From Rhodospirillales bacterium (GTDB lineage Bacteria; Pseudomonadota; Alphaproteobacteria; Rhodospirillales; Magnetospirillaceae): a DNA stretch of 35,686 nt. The notes under the pieces are model-generated. The model did not search any database. It saw nothing but the letters and a program-made list of their open reading frames with translations, and had not been told where the DNA came from. The translations under genes were made by a program, and so were the position numbers. Every line of letters starts with the position of its first letter. Position 1 is the first letter of the stretch. This document shows positions 8,336-15,715 of the stretch, piece after piece. The DNA lies in assembly GCA_015654615.1 (NCBI GenBank), contig JAATGN010000030.1, forward strand, positions 1 through 35,686. The letters are read 5' to 3'.

Positions 8336-8962
8336 ATGGCAAGAAAAACAACATCGGAACGTTCCTCCATCATCATCGACACAACTTTGGCGTTGGCCGG
8401 CCAGCGCGGCTGGCATGCGATTTCCCTGGCCGATATCGCCATTGGCGCCGGGGTGAGCCTGGCCGATCTGCATGAACAGTTCGACGGCAAGACGGCCATT
8501 CTCAAGGCCTTTCTCGACCGGCTGGACGACGCCCTGTGGAAAGGCGATCTTCCCGCCGGCGAAGAACGAGCCCGCGATCGCCTCTTCGACGTGGTGATGC
8601 GGCGTTTCGATTCGATGCAGCCGCACAAGGCGGCCGTCCGCGCCATCGTCAAAGGCTCCGCGGCGGATCCCTGGATGCTGCTGTGCGGCGGGCCGCATCT
8701 CTTCCAGACGGCGGCCCTGATGCTGGAGGTCGCCGGGATCAGCGCCTCGGGGCCGCTGGGGCGGCTGAAGACGAAAGGATTGGCCGTCGTCTATCTGAGC
8801 GTCCTGCGGGTCTGGCTGCAAGACGATTCCCCGGACATGGCCAGAACCATGGCGACGCTGGACCGCTCCCTGCGTCGGGCCGAAAGCGCCGCGAGCTTCC
8901 TGTGCCGAGGAGGGAATTCCGCGTCTTATGGCGGTGGTGCCGCGGAGGACAATCGCGCGTAA
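8336..8962 (+). CDS. TetR/AcrR-like transcriptional regulator
   Basis: 208-residue protein with a TetR-type N-terminal helix-turn-helix: ALAGQRGWHAISLADIAIGAGVSLADLHEQFDGKTAILKAFLD, with LADLHEQF in the recognition-helix position where many family members have xxLYxHF. The rest is helical, with a COQ9-like C-terminal look (WLQDDSPDMARTMATLDRSL), so a COQ9/TetR-family member is an alternative reading. The ATG at 8336 is preferred; a TTG nine codons upstream is unlikely. It lies 160 bp after proC and 99 bp before the phasin gene, which has its own promoter. Its target is unknown; the neighbouring phasin is a possibility by proximity only. Confidence 0.75.
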   Translation: MARKTTSERSSIIIDTTLALAGQRGWHAISLADIAIGAGVSLADLHEQFDGKTAILKAFLDRLDDALWKGDLPAGEERARDRLFDVVMRRFDSMQPHKAAVRAIVKGSAADPWMLLCGGPHLFQTAALMLEVAGISASGPLGRLKTKGLAVVYLSVLRVWLQDDSPDMARTMATLDRSLRRAESAASFLCRGGNSASYGGGAAEDNRA

Positions 8963-8988
8963 GTTTTTGTTGCGGTGCAATGATTCGA

Positions 8989-9017
8989 TTGACCTTGCCG
9001 AGGGGCGCTTTTACCCT
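8989..9017 (+). promoter_or_regulatory. Putative phasin promoter with nearby TTGC-GCAA palindrome
   Basis: TTGACC (8989-8994), 17-base spacer, TACCCT (9012-9017), about 45 bp before the phasin ATG. Just upstream lies TTGC-GGT-GCAA (8970-8980). PhaR repressors of phasin genes are known to use TGC/GCA palindromes, so this could be an operator; that is inference. Confidence 0.45.
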
Positions 9018-9061
9018 GGCGAGCCGCATCAATAATCAGTCTCCGAATGGAGGAGCCGCTC

Positions 9062-9493
9062 ATGGCCAAGCAACCCGAAAATATCTTCGATTTTGATATT
9101 TCCAAATTCGTCGGGGACTTCAAGGTCCCCGGCCTCGATGTCGAATCGCTCGTTTCGTCGCAGCGCAAGAATATCGAAGCCCTGACCCAGGCCAACAAGC
9201 TGGCCTTCGAAGGCGTCCAGGCTGTCTTCAAGCGTCAGGTGGAAATTCTGCGCCAAACGCTCGAGGAAAGTTCCACCATCGCCAAGGAACTGGTGGAGAC
9301 CGGGTCGCCGCAAGAGAAGGCCGTCCGCCAGACGGAGCTGGCCAAGGACGCCTTCGAGCGGGCCTTGGCCAATTCGCGCGAATTGTCCGAAATCATCGCC
9401 AAATCCAACAGCGAGGCCTTCGAACTGCTGAACAAGCGCTTCACCCAGGTTCTCGACGAGATCAAGGACGGCATCGGCAAGACCAAACGCTAG
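9062..9493 (+). CDS. Phasin family protein
   Basis: 143-residue amphipathic helical protein of the phasin type, which coats polyhydroxyalkanoate granules. Visible features are SSQRKNIEALTQANKLAFEG, AVFKRQVEILRQTLEES, and ANSRELSEIIAKSNSEAFEL, giving a continuous heptad-rich helix with few prolines and no cysteine, as in phasin_2 proteins. ATG at 9062 is chosen because GGAGGAG ends about 7 bases before it; the frame is open five codons earlier but without such a site. The gene has its own promoter and a strong terminator-like hairpin at 9549-9593, so it is monocistronic. It implies the organism stores polyhydroxyalkanoate. Confidence 0.9.
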   Translation: MAKQPENIFDFDISKFVGDFKVPGLDVESLVSSQRKNIEALTQANKLAFEGVQAVFKRQVEILRQTLEESSTIAKELVETGSPQEKAVRQTELAKDAFERALANSRELSEIIAKSNSEAFELLNKRFTQVLDEIKDGIGKTKR

Positions 9494-9548
9494 AGCCGAC
9501 GCGTTCACCCGGCCGGGGCAAGCCCCGCAGGGTCCGCTGAAAGCGTGG

Positions 9549-9593
9549 AAAGCCGTCGTTGGACCGGGAAGATCCCGGTCCGGCGGCGGCTTT
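9549..9593 (+). terminator. Hairpin terminator after the phasin gene
   Basis: 21-base arms (9549-9569 and 9573-9593) around a 3-base loop. All mismatches are G-U compatible on the plus strand, with a short pyrimidine tract after (CGACGTTTCC). It lies 55 bp beyond the phasin stop. Confidence 0.7.
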
Positions 9594-9675
9594 CGACGTT
9601 TCCGGCCAGGCGGACGGATGCGGGGACCGTGTCCGGAATGTCACCGAGCGCCCCCCTGGATTGCCGCGCCTCTGG

Positions 9676-9780
9676 CTAGAGCGCGATGCCTTAAATCGGC
9701 ATCACGCTCTGGCTTTTCTTGATGTCCCTCGCCGGGCGCGCGCCTCCGCGCGCTTGGTCGCGGCCTCAATGGCCGCTCTA
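9676..9780. repeat. Family A repeat, copy 1
   Basis: 105-bp element beginning CTAGAGCGCGATGCC and ending GGCCGCTCTA. It contains an inner near-palindrome AGAGCG...GATGCC / GGCATC...CGCTCT and a GC-rich second half. It is nearly identical over its whole length to 18756-18860, and its right half recurs at 29193-29241. Ends form an inverted CTAGAGCG (the last base differs here). It lies between the phasin terminator and the family B repeat. Confidence 0.85.
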
Positions 9781-9799
9781 AAGAGAAAAGACTCAGTGG

Positions 9800-9872
9800 C
9801 ACCGGCGTCCCTGCCGGTGGAAAAAGACTCCGCCGCGCCAGCGGCGGACACCGGCGGGGACGCCGGTGCCAC
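9800..9872. repeat. Family B repeat, full copy with three hairpins
   Basis: Three perfect 7-bp hairpins: CACCGGC / GCCGGTG (9800-9819), CCGCCGC / GCGGCGG (9830-9847) and CACCGGC / GCCGGTG (9849-9868). On the plus strand the last hairpin is followed by T7 (9873-9879). On the minus strand the middle hairpin is followed by T5. It could therefore end transcription in both directions. It lies 64 bp from the stop of the minus-strand gene at 9936. Confidence 0.85.
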
Positions 9873-9935
9873 TTTTTTTCCTTATTCTTCCAGGGCGGGG
9901 CGGCCGCCGGCCGGCGCCATGACGCGGATTATCGC

Positions 9936-11243
9936 TTACGCCCCCAGGGAACTCGGGATCAGCTTCTTGACCTCTTTTTCCAGGTCGATCCGCCGTGTGC
10001 GGCAGACGGTTGCCAGGCATTCCTCGATGGAGCCCTCGCCGCCCGATTTGCGCAGGCCGTCGTCCAATTGCTTGACGGCGGAGACCAGGCTGCGCAGGGC
10101 GGTCTGCGTGAAATTCTGATAGCGCCGCATCTTTTGCTGTTCTTCGTGATCGTCCGGCATGACGGTCTGGATCGGACCGAAAAGAGCCAGGAACATCCGG
10201 GGGCCCAGATTGTCTTCGGCGGTCTTGAGGAACATCTGCATCTGGTCGCGGTTGAGCTTCAGGTCGAAAATCGCATCCAAGGCATATTCGTTCAGCATGT
10301 CGAGATAATCGGCCAGGGCGGCGATATCGTTCTTGGTGATGCGCTTGTCCTCGTGGAGGCGGAGCGCCGTATCCTTGTTGGCCAGAACATCCCATTTTTT
10401 CTGGGGGTCGAGATGTTCGAGGGCGCCGTGCACGCTCTCGAAGCCTTCCTCGCCCAGATGCGAGACGGTGGCGGACGCCAGGACGTTGTGCTCGACCATT
10501 TCGCGAAACAGGGCCGGGTCCTTGATGGCGTTTTCGGCTTTGTTGATGTCGGTGACGGCCATCTCGGCCAGAAGCTGCAAACGCTGTTCGCTGTCCATGC
10601 GGGTGATGCCGATGCCCAGGCGATCGAAGACATGCGGCGGGATCTCGACATAAATCGGAAAGAATTTTACTTGCCACTCATAGTCGAGATTATCCTTGAT
10701 CGACGCATAGAATCGACCGGAGTTGGTCTGCCCGCCCAATAATGCGCGCGGCTGTCCATAATTTCGTTTGAATAGGCTCGAGATGCTTTCGATGTTGATC
10801 AGCTTGAAGCGCTTTTTCAGTGATATTTTTTTGGGTTGAGGCGCGGACGGTGTCGCTGTCTTGACCTTCGGCGGCGTGATCGGATCTCCGAAATGCCCCT
10901 CGGCATAGCTGCGCATTCCGGTGCGGACCGCCATGCCGATGACCTCGTTGATCGAACGTCCGCATTTCAGCCGCACGGTTTCGTCGCTGACCGGATTGCC
11001 GTCGGCGTCGACGAGAAAATCGGCGAAGGCTTCGCGCTTCAGGCGGAAAAATCGGAAACAGGCGTCCAGCAGTTCCGGCGATTCCATGATGGTCTTGTAA
11101 GGATCCGCATGTCCGGCCAACGGCGGGATCAGGCTCTGAAACCGCTCCGCCACCGGCCCCTTCAGCATGCGGGTGACCTCCCGCCTGGCAAGCACGTCGG
11201 GATCTTCGGATTTGGCTGGAGAACTGTTGGGTCGGGTCGCCAT
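9936..11243 (-). CDS. Hypothetical protein, 435 residues, family not recognised
   Basis: Long, clearly coding frame with no function I can name. The N-terminal 40 residues are polar (MATRPNSSPAKSEDPD). Residues 40-150 look helical and contain SETVRLKCGRSINE-like polar blocks. A basic linker (KISLKKRFKLINIES) follows, then a largely helical domain to the end with many acidic and basic residues, one short FPIYVEIPPHVF strand region, and no signal peptide or membrane segment. ATG at 11243 is preceded by AAAGG at good distance; the frame remains open to 11417 without a comparable site. It stands alone, between a histidine kinase gene and repeat families A and B. A cytoplasmic regulatory or cyclic-nucleotide-signalling role cannot be supported or excluded from sequence. 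Confidence 0.8.
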   Translation of the reverse strand: MATRPNSSPAKSEDPDVLARREVTRMLKGPVAERFQSLIPPLAGHADPYKTIMESPELLDACFRFFRLKREAFADFLVDADGNPVSDETVRLKCGRSINEVIGMAVRTGMRSYAEGHFGDPITPPKVKTATPSAPQPKKISLKKRFKLINIESISSLFKRNYGQPRALLGGQTNSGRFYASIKDNLDYEWQVKFFPIYVEIPPHVFDRLGIGITRMDSEQRLQLLAEMAVTDINKAENAIKDPALFREMVEHNVLASATVSHLGEEGFESVHGALEHLDPQKKWDVLANKDTALRLHEDKRITKNDIAALADYLDMLNEYALDAIFDLKLNRDQMQMFLKTAEDNLGPRMFLALFGPIQTVMPDDHEEQQKMRRYQNFTQTALRSLVSAVKQLDDGLRKSGGEGSIEECLATVCRTRRIDLEKEVKKLIPSSLGA

Positions 11244-11340
11244 GGTCACGCCTTTTTGGGATCTGTTCGTCCGGCAGGATAGCCCGAGAGGTTCGCGGAC
11301 GCACGCGCCATTATGCAAGTGATTAGACGAACTTGCCGCC

Positions 11341-12696
11341 CTACAGGGGCAGGCGCAGGCGGACCCGCAGGCCGCCGAGGGGACTGTCTTCGAGCTGGAT
11401 CTCTCCGCCGTGAACACGCGCCACGTCGCGCGCGATGGTCAGCCCGAGACCGACGCCGCCGGTCTTCGGATTGCGCGATCCCTCCAGGCGGACGAAGGCC
11501 TTGAAGGCGTCTTCCCGGTGATCGGCCGGAATTCCCGGGCCGTCGTCGTCGATGATGACGTCGACCGCGTCGTCGCGGCGGCCGGCGCGGACCGAGACGT
11601 GATGGGCATAACGGACCGCGTTGCCGATCAGATTGGTCAGGCAGCGGCCGATCGCCATCGGCCGCAGCGGCAGCAGCAGGTCCTCTTCGCAATGCAGGTC
11701 GATCTGTCCGCCGTCGCGCCGCAGCTTGCCGACCACGTCTTCGAGCAGCGCGACGAGGTCCGTGGCGCTGCTTTTTTCGCTGCCTTCGCCGCGGGCGAAG
11801 GCCAGATAGCCTTCGATCATCCGCTCCATGTCGGCGACGTCTTCCTTGAGATCGGCGATGCCCTCGCCTTTGGCCATGGCCAGTTCCAGCTTCATCCGGG
11901 TGAGCGGCGTCCTCAGGTCGTGGGAGACGCCGGCCAGCATCTCGGTTCTTTGGCGGACCTGAAGTTTGATGCGATCCTGCATCCGTCCGAAGGCGGCGGC
12001 GGCCTGGCGGACCTCGGCGGCGCCCTGCGGCTTGAAATAGGGCACGTCGCGGCCTTTGCCGAAGCTGTCGACGGCGGCCGCCAGGCGCCGCACGGCGCGG
12101 ACCTGGTTGCGCATGAAGATGGTGGCGATGCCGAACAGCAGCAGGGAGGTGCCGACCATCCACAGCACGAAAATGGTGGTGGTCGGGCTGTAGAGGCGCT
12201 TGCGCGAGGCGCGGACGTCGAGGACGCCGTCGGGAAGCTGCACCTTGATCTCGACGTCGCGTTCCAGCGTCTCGGTATCGATATAGACCGGCCGGCCGAC
12301 CCGTTCGGCCAGCGCGCCGGTCAGATTGCCCTCCAGGCTGTGCCCGTTGAGATCCAGCTTGATCCCCGGCGCGGCGCCGCGCACGCCGGTGGTTTCCAGG
12401 ATGCCGCCCTCTTCCAGGGAAACCTTGAGGTCGAGCGTGGTCGCCGCCACCGCGAAGATGGTGGTGCGATTCCGCTCGCCGGGGAAGGTCCGCATCATTT
12501 CGATGACGGCGCCGATATCGCCGGCCAGACCGCCGGCCAGGCGCCGCGTCACCATATCCCAGTGGGTGCCGTAGAACACATAGGCCGAAACCAGCTGGAG
12601 AATGATCAGGGGAGAGACCAGGATCAGCAGGGATCGGCCCAGCAAGCCGCGGGGGAGGATCGATTTGATCCATGTCGCCGGGGAAAGCGAAGTCAT
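11341..12696 (-). CDS. EnvZ-type sensor histidine kinase
   Basis: 451-residue membrane sensor kinase. One membrane helix near residues 18-40 (SLLILVSPLIILQLVSAY), a periplasmic domain of about 130 residues, a second helix TTTIFVLWMVGTSLLLFGI, then a HAMP linker. The H-box is AGVSHDLRTPLTRMKLEL, with the HDLRTPLTR form typical of EnvZ. The N-box is LTNLIGNAVRYAHH, followed by IDDDGPGIP and GGVGLGLTIARDVARVHGG. The start MTSLSPATW at 12696 is one base after the response-regulator stop (TGAGATG), so the two are coupled. The upstream frame extension lies in the regulator gene. It autophosphorylates and passes phosphate to the adjacent OmpR-like protein. Osmolarity as signal is only an analogy with E. 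coli. Confidence 0.93.
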   Translation of the reverse strand: MTSLSPATWIKSILPRGLLGRSLLILVSPLIILQLVSAYVFYGTHWDMVTRRLAGGLAGDIGAVIEMMRTFPGERNRTTIFAVAATTLDLKVSLEEGGILETTGVRGAAPGIKLDLNGHSLEGNLTGALAERVGRPVYIDTETLERDVEIKVQLPDGVLDVRASRKRLYSPTTTIFVLWMVGTSLLLFGIATIFMRNQVRAVRRLAAAVDSFGKGRDVPYFKPQGAAEVRQAAAAFGRMQDRIKLQVRQRTEMLAGVSHDLRTPLTRMKLELAMAKGEGIADLKEDVADMERMIEGYLAFARGEGSEKSSATDLVALLEDVVGKLRRDGGQIDLHCEEDLLLPLRPMAIGRCLTNLIGNAVRYAHHVSVRAGRRDDAVDVIIDDDGPGIPADHREDAFKAFVRLEGSRNPKTGGVGLGLTIARDVARVHGGEIQLEDSPLGGLRVRLRLPL

Positions 12697-12697
12697 C

Positions 12698-13381
12698 TCA
12701 GTCGGTCCACAGAACATAGCCGCGGCCGCGCACGGTCTGCAGATAGCGCGGCAAGCGCGGGTCCTCCTCGATCTTCTTGCGCAGCCGGGTGACCTGGACA
12801 TCGATCGTGCGCAGATTGCCGCTGTTACCGGTCCTGGCGGCCAGATCCTCGCGCGACAGGGTCTCGCCCGGGGTGAGGGCCAGGATGGCCAGCAAGGCCG
12901 CTTCCGCCGAGGTCAGATGCACGACGGTCCCGTCGCCCAGCAGCTCGCCGCGCACCGAATCGAAGGTGAAGCGGCCGAACCGGCAGCGTTGCGGTTCGTC
13001 CGGGACGTCGCGCGACGACCGCCGCAGGATGCTGTTGATGCGCAACAGCAGTTCGCGCGGTTCGAAGGGTTTGGTCAGATAGTCGTCGGCGCCCATTTCC
13101 AAGCCGTTGATGCGGTCGACGGTTTCTCCCATGGCGGTCAGCAGCAGGATCGGCACCGTATTGTCGGCCCGCAGGCTTTTCGTCAGTTCCAGGCCGCTTT
13201 CGCCCGGCATCATCACGTCGAGGACGATCAGATCGAAGGTCATGGCGCCCAATTGCCGGCGGGCCTGGGCCGCATCGGCCGCGCTCGAGACCAGATAGCC
13301 GTTTTCGATCAGATATTTGTTCAGCAATTGACGCAGGCGGGTATCGTCGTCGACCACCAGGATGTGCGGCTGGTCCTCCAT
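12698..13381 (-). CDS. OmpR-family response regulator
   Basis: 227-residue DNA-binding response regulator. Receiver domain with the acidic pair Asp11/Asp12 (VVDDDTRLR), phosphoacceptor Asp55 in LIVLDVMMPGESG, Thr/Ala at LLTAMGE and Lys104 in YLTKPFEPRELLLRI. The C-terminal winged helix includes RTIDVQVTRLRKKIEEDP and VRGRGYVL, standard for OmpR/PhoB proteins and closest in look to OmpR. It begins 4 bp after the MarR-type gene ends and is followed at once by its kinase, so a MarR - regulator - kinase operon is evident. The arrangement next to ilvE is conserved in related alphaproteobacteria as far as I recall. Confidence 0.95.
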   Translation of the reverse strand: MEDQPHILVVDDDTRLRQLLNKYLIENGYLVSSAADAAQARRQLGAMTFDLIVLDVMMPGESGLELTKSLRADNTVPILLLTAMGETVDRINGLEMGADDYLTKPFEPRELLLRINSILRRSSRDVPDEPQRCRFGRFTFDSVRGELLGDGTVVHLTSAEAALLAILALTPGETLSREDLAARTGNSGNLRTIDVQVTRLRKKIEEDPRLPRYLQTVRGRGYVLWTD

Positions 13382-13385
13382 GATC

Positions 13386-13892
13386 TCAATACCTTCCCCG
13401 AGCCTGCGTGCCTCCGGCCGTAAAGGAGATGCGGTCCGTCTCTCCGATCAGCCCCAGCATGACTTTGCGAAACCCCTCGACGGCGTCGGGCCCGGCGGCG
13501 CGATAGGCTTGGGCGATGCGGGCGCGTTGCGTTTCGGTGAGCGATCGCTCGAGGTCGATCCCCTTGGCCGTCAATTCCAGCAGACGCTGGCGGCGGTCGC
13601 GCGCGCCGGGGCGCTGCGTGATGAAGCCTTCCTTGATCAATTGACCCAGCACCCGCGACAGGCTTTGCTTGGTGATGCAGAGCGTGGACAGCAGTTCGCT
13701 GACGGTGATGCCGGGACGGCGCCCGACGAAATAGATCACCCGGTGATGGGCGCGGCCGAAACCATACTCCGCCAGGATCGCGTCGGGCTCCTCGGTGAAG
13801 CCGCGATAGGCGAAGTAGAGCAACTCGATGCCCTGCCGCAGTTCCTCCTCGCGAAGAAAGAGGAGATTCACGCCGGATTTTATGTCAGTCAT
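13386..13892 (-). CDS. MarR-family transcriptional regulator
   Basis: 168-residue winged-helix regulator. The central part GRAHHRVIYFVGRRPGITVSELLSTLCITKQSLSRVLGQLIKEGFI is the MarR DNA-binding fold, followed by the wing RPGARDRRQRLLELTAKG. It heads the operon with the OmpR/EnvZ-like pair and is divergent from ilvE across only 79 bp. The ATG at 13892 lies inside a CATAT-N6-ATATG palindrome and has no ribosome-binding site. A minus-strand -10-like CATATA sits about 10 bp upstream, so the message may be leaderless. Self-repression through the palindrome, possibly also affecting ilvE, is inference. It contains a cysteine (TLCITKQS) in the recognition region, which could be redox sensitive. Confidence 0.92.
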   Translation of the reverse strand: MTDIKSGVNLLFLREEELRQGIELLYFAYRGFTEEPDAILAEYGFGRAHHRVIYFVGRRPGITVSELLSTLCITKQSLSRVLGQLIKEGFITQRPGARDRRQRLLELTAKGIDLERSLTETQRARIAQAYRAAGPDAVEGFRKVMLGLIGETDRISFTAGGTQARGRY

Positions 13893-13922
13893 ATTGACAT
13901 ATATGCCTTAGGAATGTTACTC
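13890..13922 (+). promoter_or_regulatory. ilvE promoter overlapping a candidate MarR operator
   Basis: Palindrome CATAT-TGACAT-ATATG at 13890-13905 covers the MarR gene start codon and the plus-strand -35 TTGACA (13894-13899). After a 17-base spacer comes a weak -10 TTACTC (13917-13922), 50 bp before the ilvE ATG. A minus-strand TTGCAA with an 18-base spacer to CATATA overlaps the same DNA. The layout would let one repressor control both directions. Confidence 0.45.
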
Positions 13923-13971
13923 GTTGCAACCGTAATCGGTAATTTTCTAACTTATTCCAAGGAATCTCCAA

Positions 13972-15141
13972 ATGGCTTTGGCTCTGTTCGACGATCGCGA
14001 CGGTTTCGTCTGGTTTGACGGAAAGCCCGGTCCCACTCCGATCGCAATCACCCGCACCACAGAGCCGAAGGTCCGTCCCGTCGACGACGAGCTTCGCTTC
14101 GGGTCCGCCTTTACCGACCATATGTTCCGCATGGATTATACCGAAGGCCGGGGCTGGCACGATCCCCGAATCCTGCCTTATCAGCCGTTTTCTCTCGATC
14201 CGGCGACATCGGTGCTGCACTATGCGCAATCCGTTTTCGACGGATTGAAGGCCTATCGCGGTCAGGACGGCGTCATCCGCTTCTTTCGCGCCGCCACCCA
14301 TGCCGCCCGCCTCAACCGGTCCTGCGGCTATCTGTGCATTCCCGCCCTCGACCCCGAACTCGTCCTGCAGTCCTTCCACGCCCTGGTCGGCGTCGATCAG
14401 GCCTGGGTTCCGTCGAAACGCGGCACCTCGCTCTATCTCCGCCCGGCGGTGATCGCCTCGGAGGCCTTCCTGGGCGTGCATCCGGCCAAGAGCTATACCT
14501 ACTTCCTGATCCTGTCGCCGGTCGGGCCCTATTATGCCGAAGGGATCAACCCGGTAAAGATCCTGGCGACCGACACCCATGTCCGGGCGGTGCAGGGCGG
14601 GCTCGGCGCCGCCAAGACGGCGGCGAACTACGCGGCCAGCATCTTCGCCGCCGAGGAGGCGCAAAAGCAGGGCTATACCCAGGTGCTGTGGCTGGACGGC
14701 GTCGAGCACAAATATTTGGACGAGGTCGGGACCATGAACATCATGGTGAAGATCGGCGACGAGATCGTCACGCCGCCCCTGACCGGATCGATCCTGGCCG
14801 GCGTCACCCGCGATTCGATCCTGACCCTGTGCCGCGACTGGGGGATGAAGGCGTCGGAACGCCGGATTTCGATCGACGAGGTGATGGCCGCGGCGCGCAA
14901 CGGAACATTGAGCGAAATGTGGGGGACCGGCACCGCCGCCGTCGTCTCGCCGGTCGGCGAGCTCGGCTACAAAGGCGAACGGGTCACCATCAACGACGGC
15001 AAGACCGGGCCGCTGACGCAGAAACTGTATGACGCGATCATCGGCATCCAATATGGCGAGACCGGCGACGCGCACGGCTGGACGACGCCCCTGCAGGCGC
15101 TGCGGGCGGCCGGCGGCGAATCCGCGGCAAGGAAGGGCTGA
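13972..15141 (+). CDS. ilvE: Branched-chain amino acid aminotransferase (type II, PLP fold IV)
   Basis: 389-residue aminotransferase that interconverts leucine, isoleucine and valine with their 2-oxo acids using 2-oxoglutarate. Length and motifs fit the longer eukaryote-like BCAT type II group: FGSAFTDHMFRMDY, LHYAQSVFDGLKAYRG, RLNRSCGYLCIP, RPAVIASEAFLGV, GLGAAKTAANYAAS with the PLP lysine region, QVLWLDGVEHKYLDEVGTMN, and a C-terminal EMWGTGTAAVVSPVGEL. AAGGA at 13959-13963 is well placed for the ATG at 13972. It is monocistronic: divergent from the MarR operon and closed by a strong intrinsic terminator at 15221-15271. Confidence 0.96.
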   Translation: MALALFDDRDGFVWFDGKPGPTPIAITRTTEPKVRPVDDELRFGSAFTDHMFRMDYTEGRGWHDPRILPYQPFSLDPATSVLHYAQSVFDGLKAYRGQDGVIRFFRAATHAARLNRSCGYLCIPALDPELVLQSFHALVGVDQAWVPSKRGTSLYLRPAVIASEAFLGVHPAKSYTYFLILSPVGPYYAEGINPVKILATDTHVRAVQGGLGAAKTAANYAASIFAAEEAQKQGYTQVLWLDGVEHKYLDEVGTMNIMVKIGDEIVTPPLTGSILAGVTRDSILTLCRDWGMKASERRISIDEVMAAARNGTLSEMWGTGTAAVVSPVGELGYKGERVTINDGKTGPLTQKLYDAIIGIQYGETGDAHGWTTPLQALRAAGGESAARKG

Positions 15142-15220
15142 CCTCATTGCGCCCATCCCCTTGACGGGTTGGCACGGACATCGATCTTTGCTGTGAAATA
15201 TCAATCAGCTGCCATCCCGA

Positions 15221-15271
15221 GCGGCCGACGGATCTCGCCACGGCGACGAGATCCGTCGGCCGCTTCTCTTT
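15221..15271 (+). terminator. Intrinsic terminator of ilvE
   Basis: Perfect 17-bp stem, GCGGCCGACGGATCTCG (15221-15237) with its complement at 15247-15263, a 9-base loop, then TTCTCTTT. It lies 80 bp after the ilvE stop. Confidence 0.88.
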
Positions 15272-15285
15272 AAACGTCATCGGTG

Positions 15286-15315
15286 TTCATCTGTGCCCAT
15301 CTGAGTTCATCTGTG
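15286..15315. repeat. Three tandem 10-bp repeats
   Basis: TTCATCTGTG, CCCATCTGAG, TTCATCTGTG: three direct units with exactly one helical-turn period. Function unknown; similar CATCTGTG strings occur as dispersed repeats in many proteobacteria, as far as I recall. Confidence 0.7.
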
Positions 15316-15447
15316 ATAACCGAAAAATGGCCAGAGGCTCCATCGGGCAGCCGGTTTCAAGCGTTATCGGAGTCCGCGCCGCGCTCGAGGCCCGCTCCGG
15401 CCATGACCGGCTTGGGCCGGACGACGTCTTTTGACCCTACCACGTGG

Positions 15448-15470
15448 ATGCCCGTGTCAAGCACGGGCAT
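15448..15470. repeat. REP-like palindrome ATGCCCGTG / CACGGGCAT
   Basis: Perfect 9-bp arms around TCAAG, flanked by GG and GACGG. It matches the common alphaproteobacterial dispersed motif of the GGATGCCCG-N-CGGGCATGACG type. Confidence 0.65.
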
Positions 15471-15715
15471 GACGGCTCTTGGTTTCGTGCCTCGATAAGG
15501 AATCAGTCAAAAATCGTGCGCGCAATCACCGTGCCGGACAGCCGTGGGACCAGCCCGCGCATGACGATTCTTGAGCGTATGTCCGATGGGAAGCTTCCGG
15601 GCGTGACAGAGATCAAAAATCGCTTGGAAAACACACTGGCCGCCAAGCGGGCGAGGGGCAAAGAGCGAAGATGTGACAAGCCGATTTGCAGGCCGGGCCT
15701 ACCGAAGGGGGGCGG

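Larger units (their letters stand above)
15142..15715. other. Repeat-rich non-coding region after ilvE
   Basis: 574 bp with no supported gene. From left to right: the ilvE terminator, a 3 x 10-bp tandem repeat (15286-15315), a palindrome of the type common as dispersed repeats in alphaproteobacteria (15448-15470), and a degenerate second piece of that type near 15555-15580 (GCGCATGACG). Short open frames here have no ribosome-binding site or coding character. Confidence 0.6.

Noticed and set aside
9676-9872. Non-coding RNA gene formed by the hairpins
   Set aside because: Copies recur elsewhere in different contexts, so dispersed repeats explain them better.
15142-15715. Small protein or CRISPR array in the repeat-rich gap
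   Set aside because: Repeats are 10 bp in direct contact with no spacers, and the short frames lack ribosome-binding sites.
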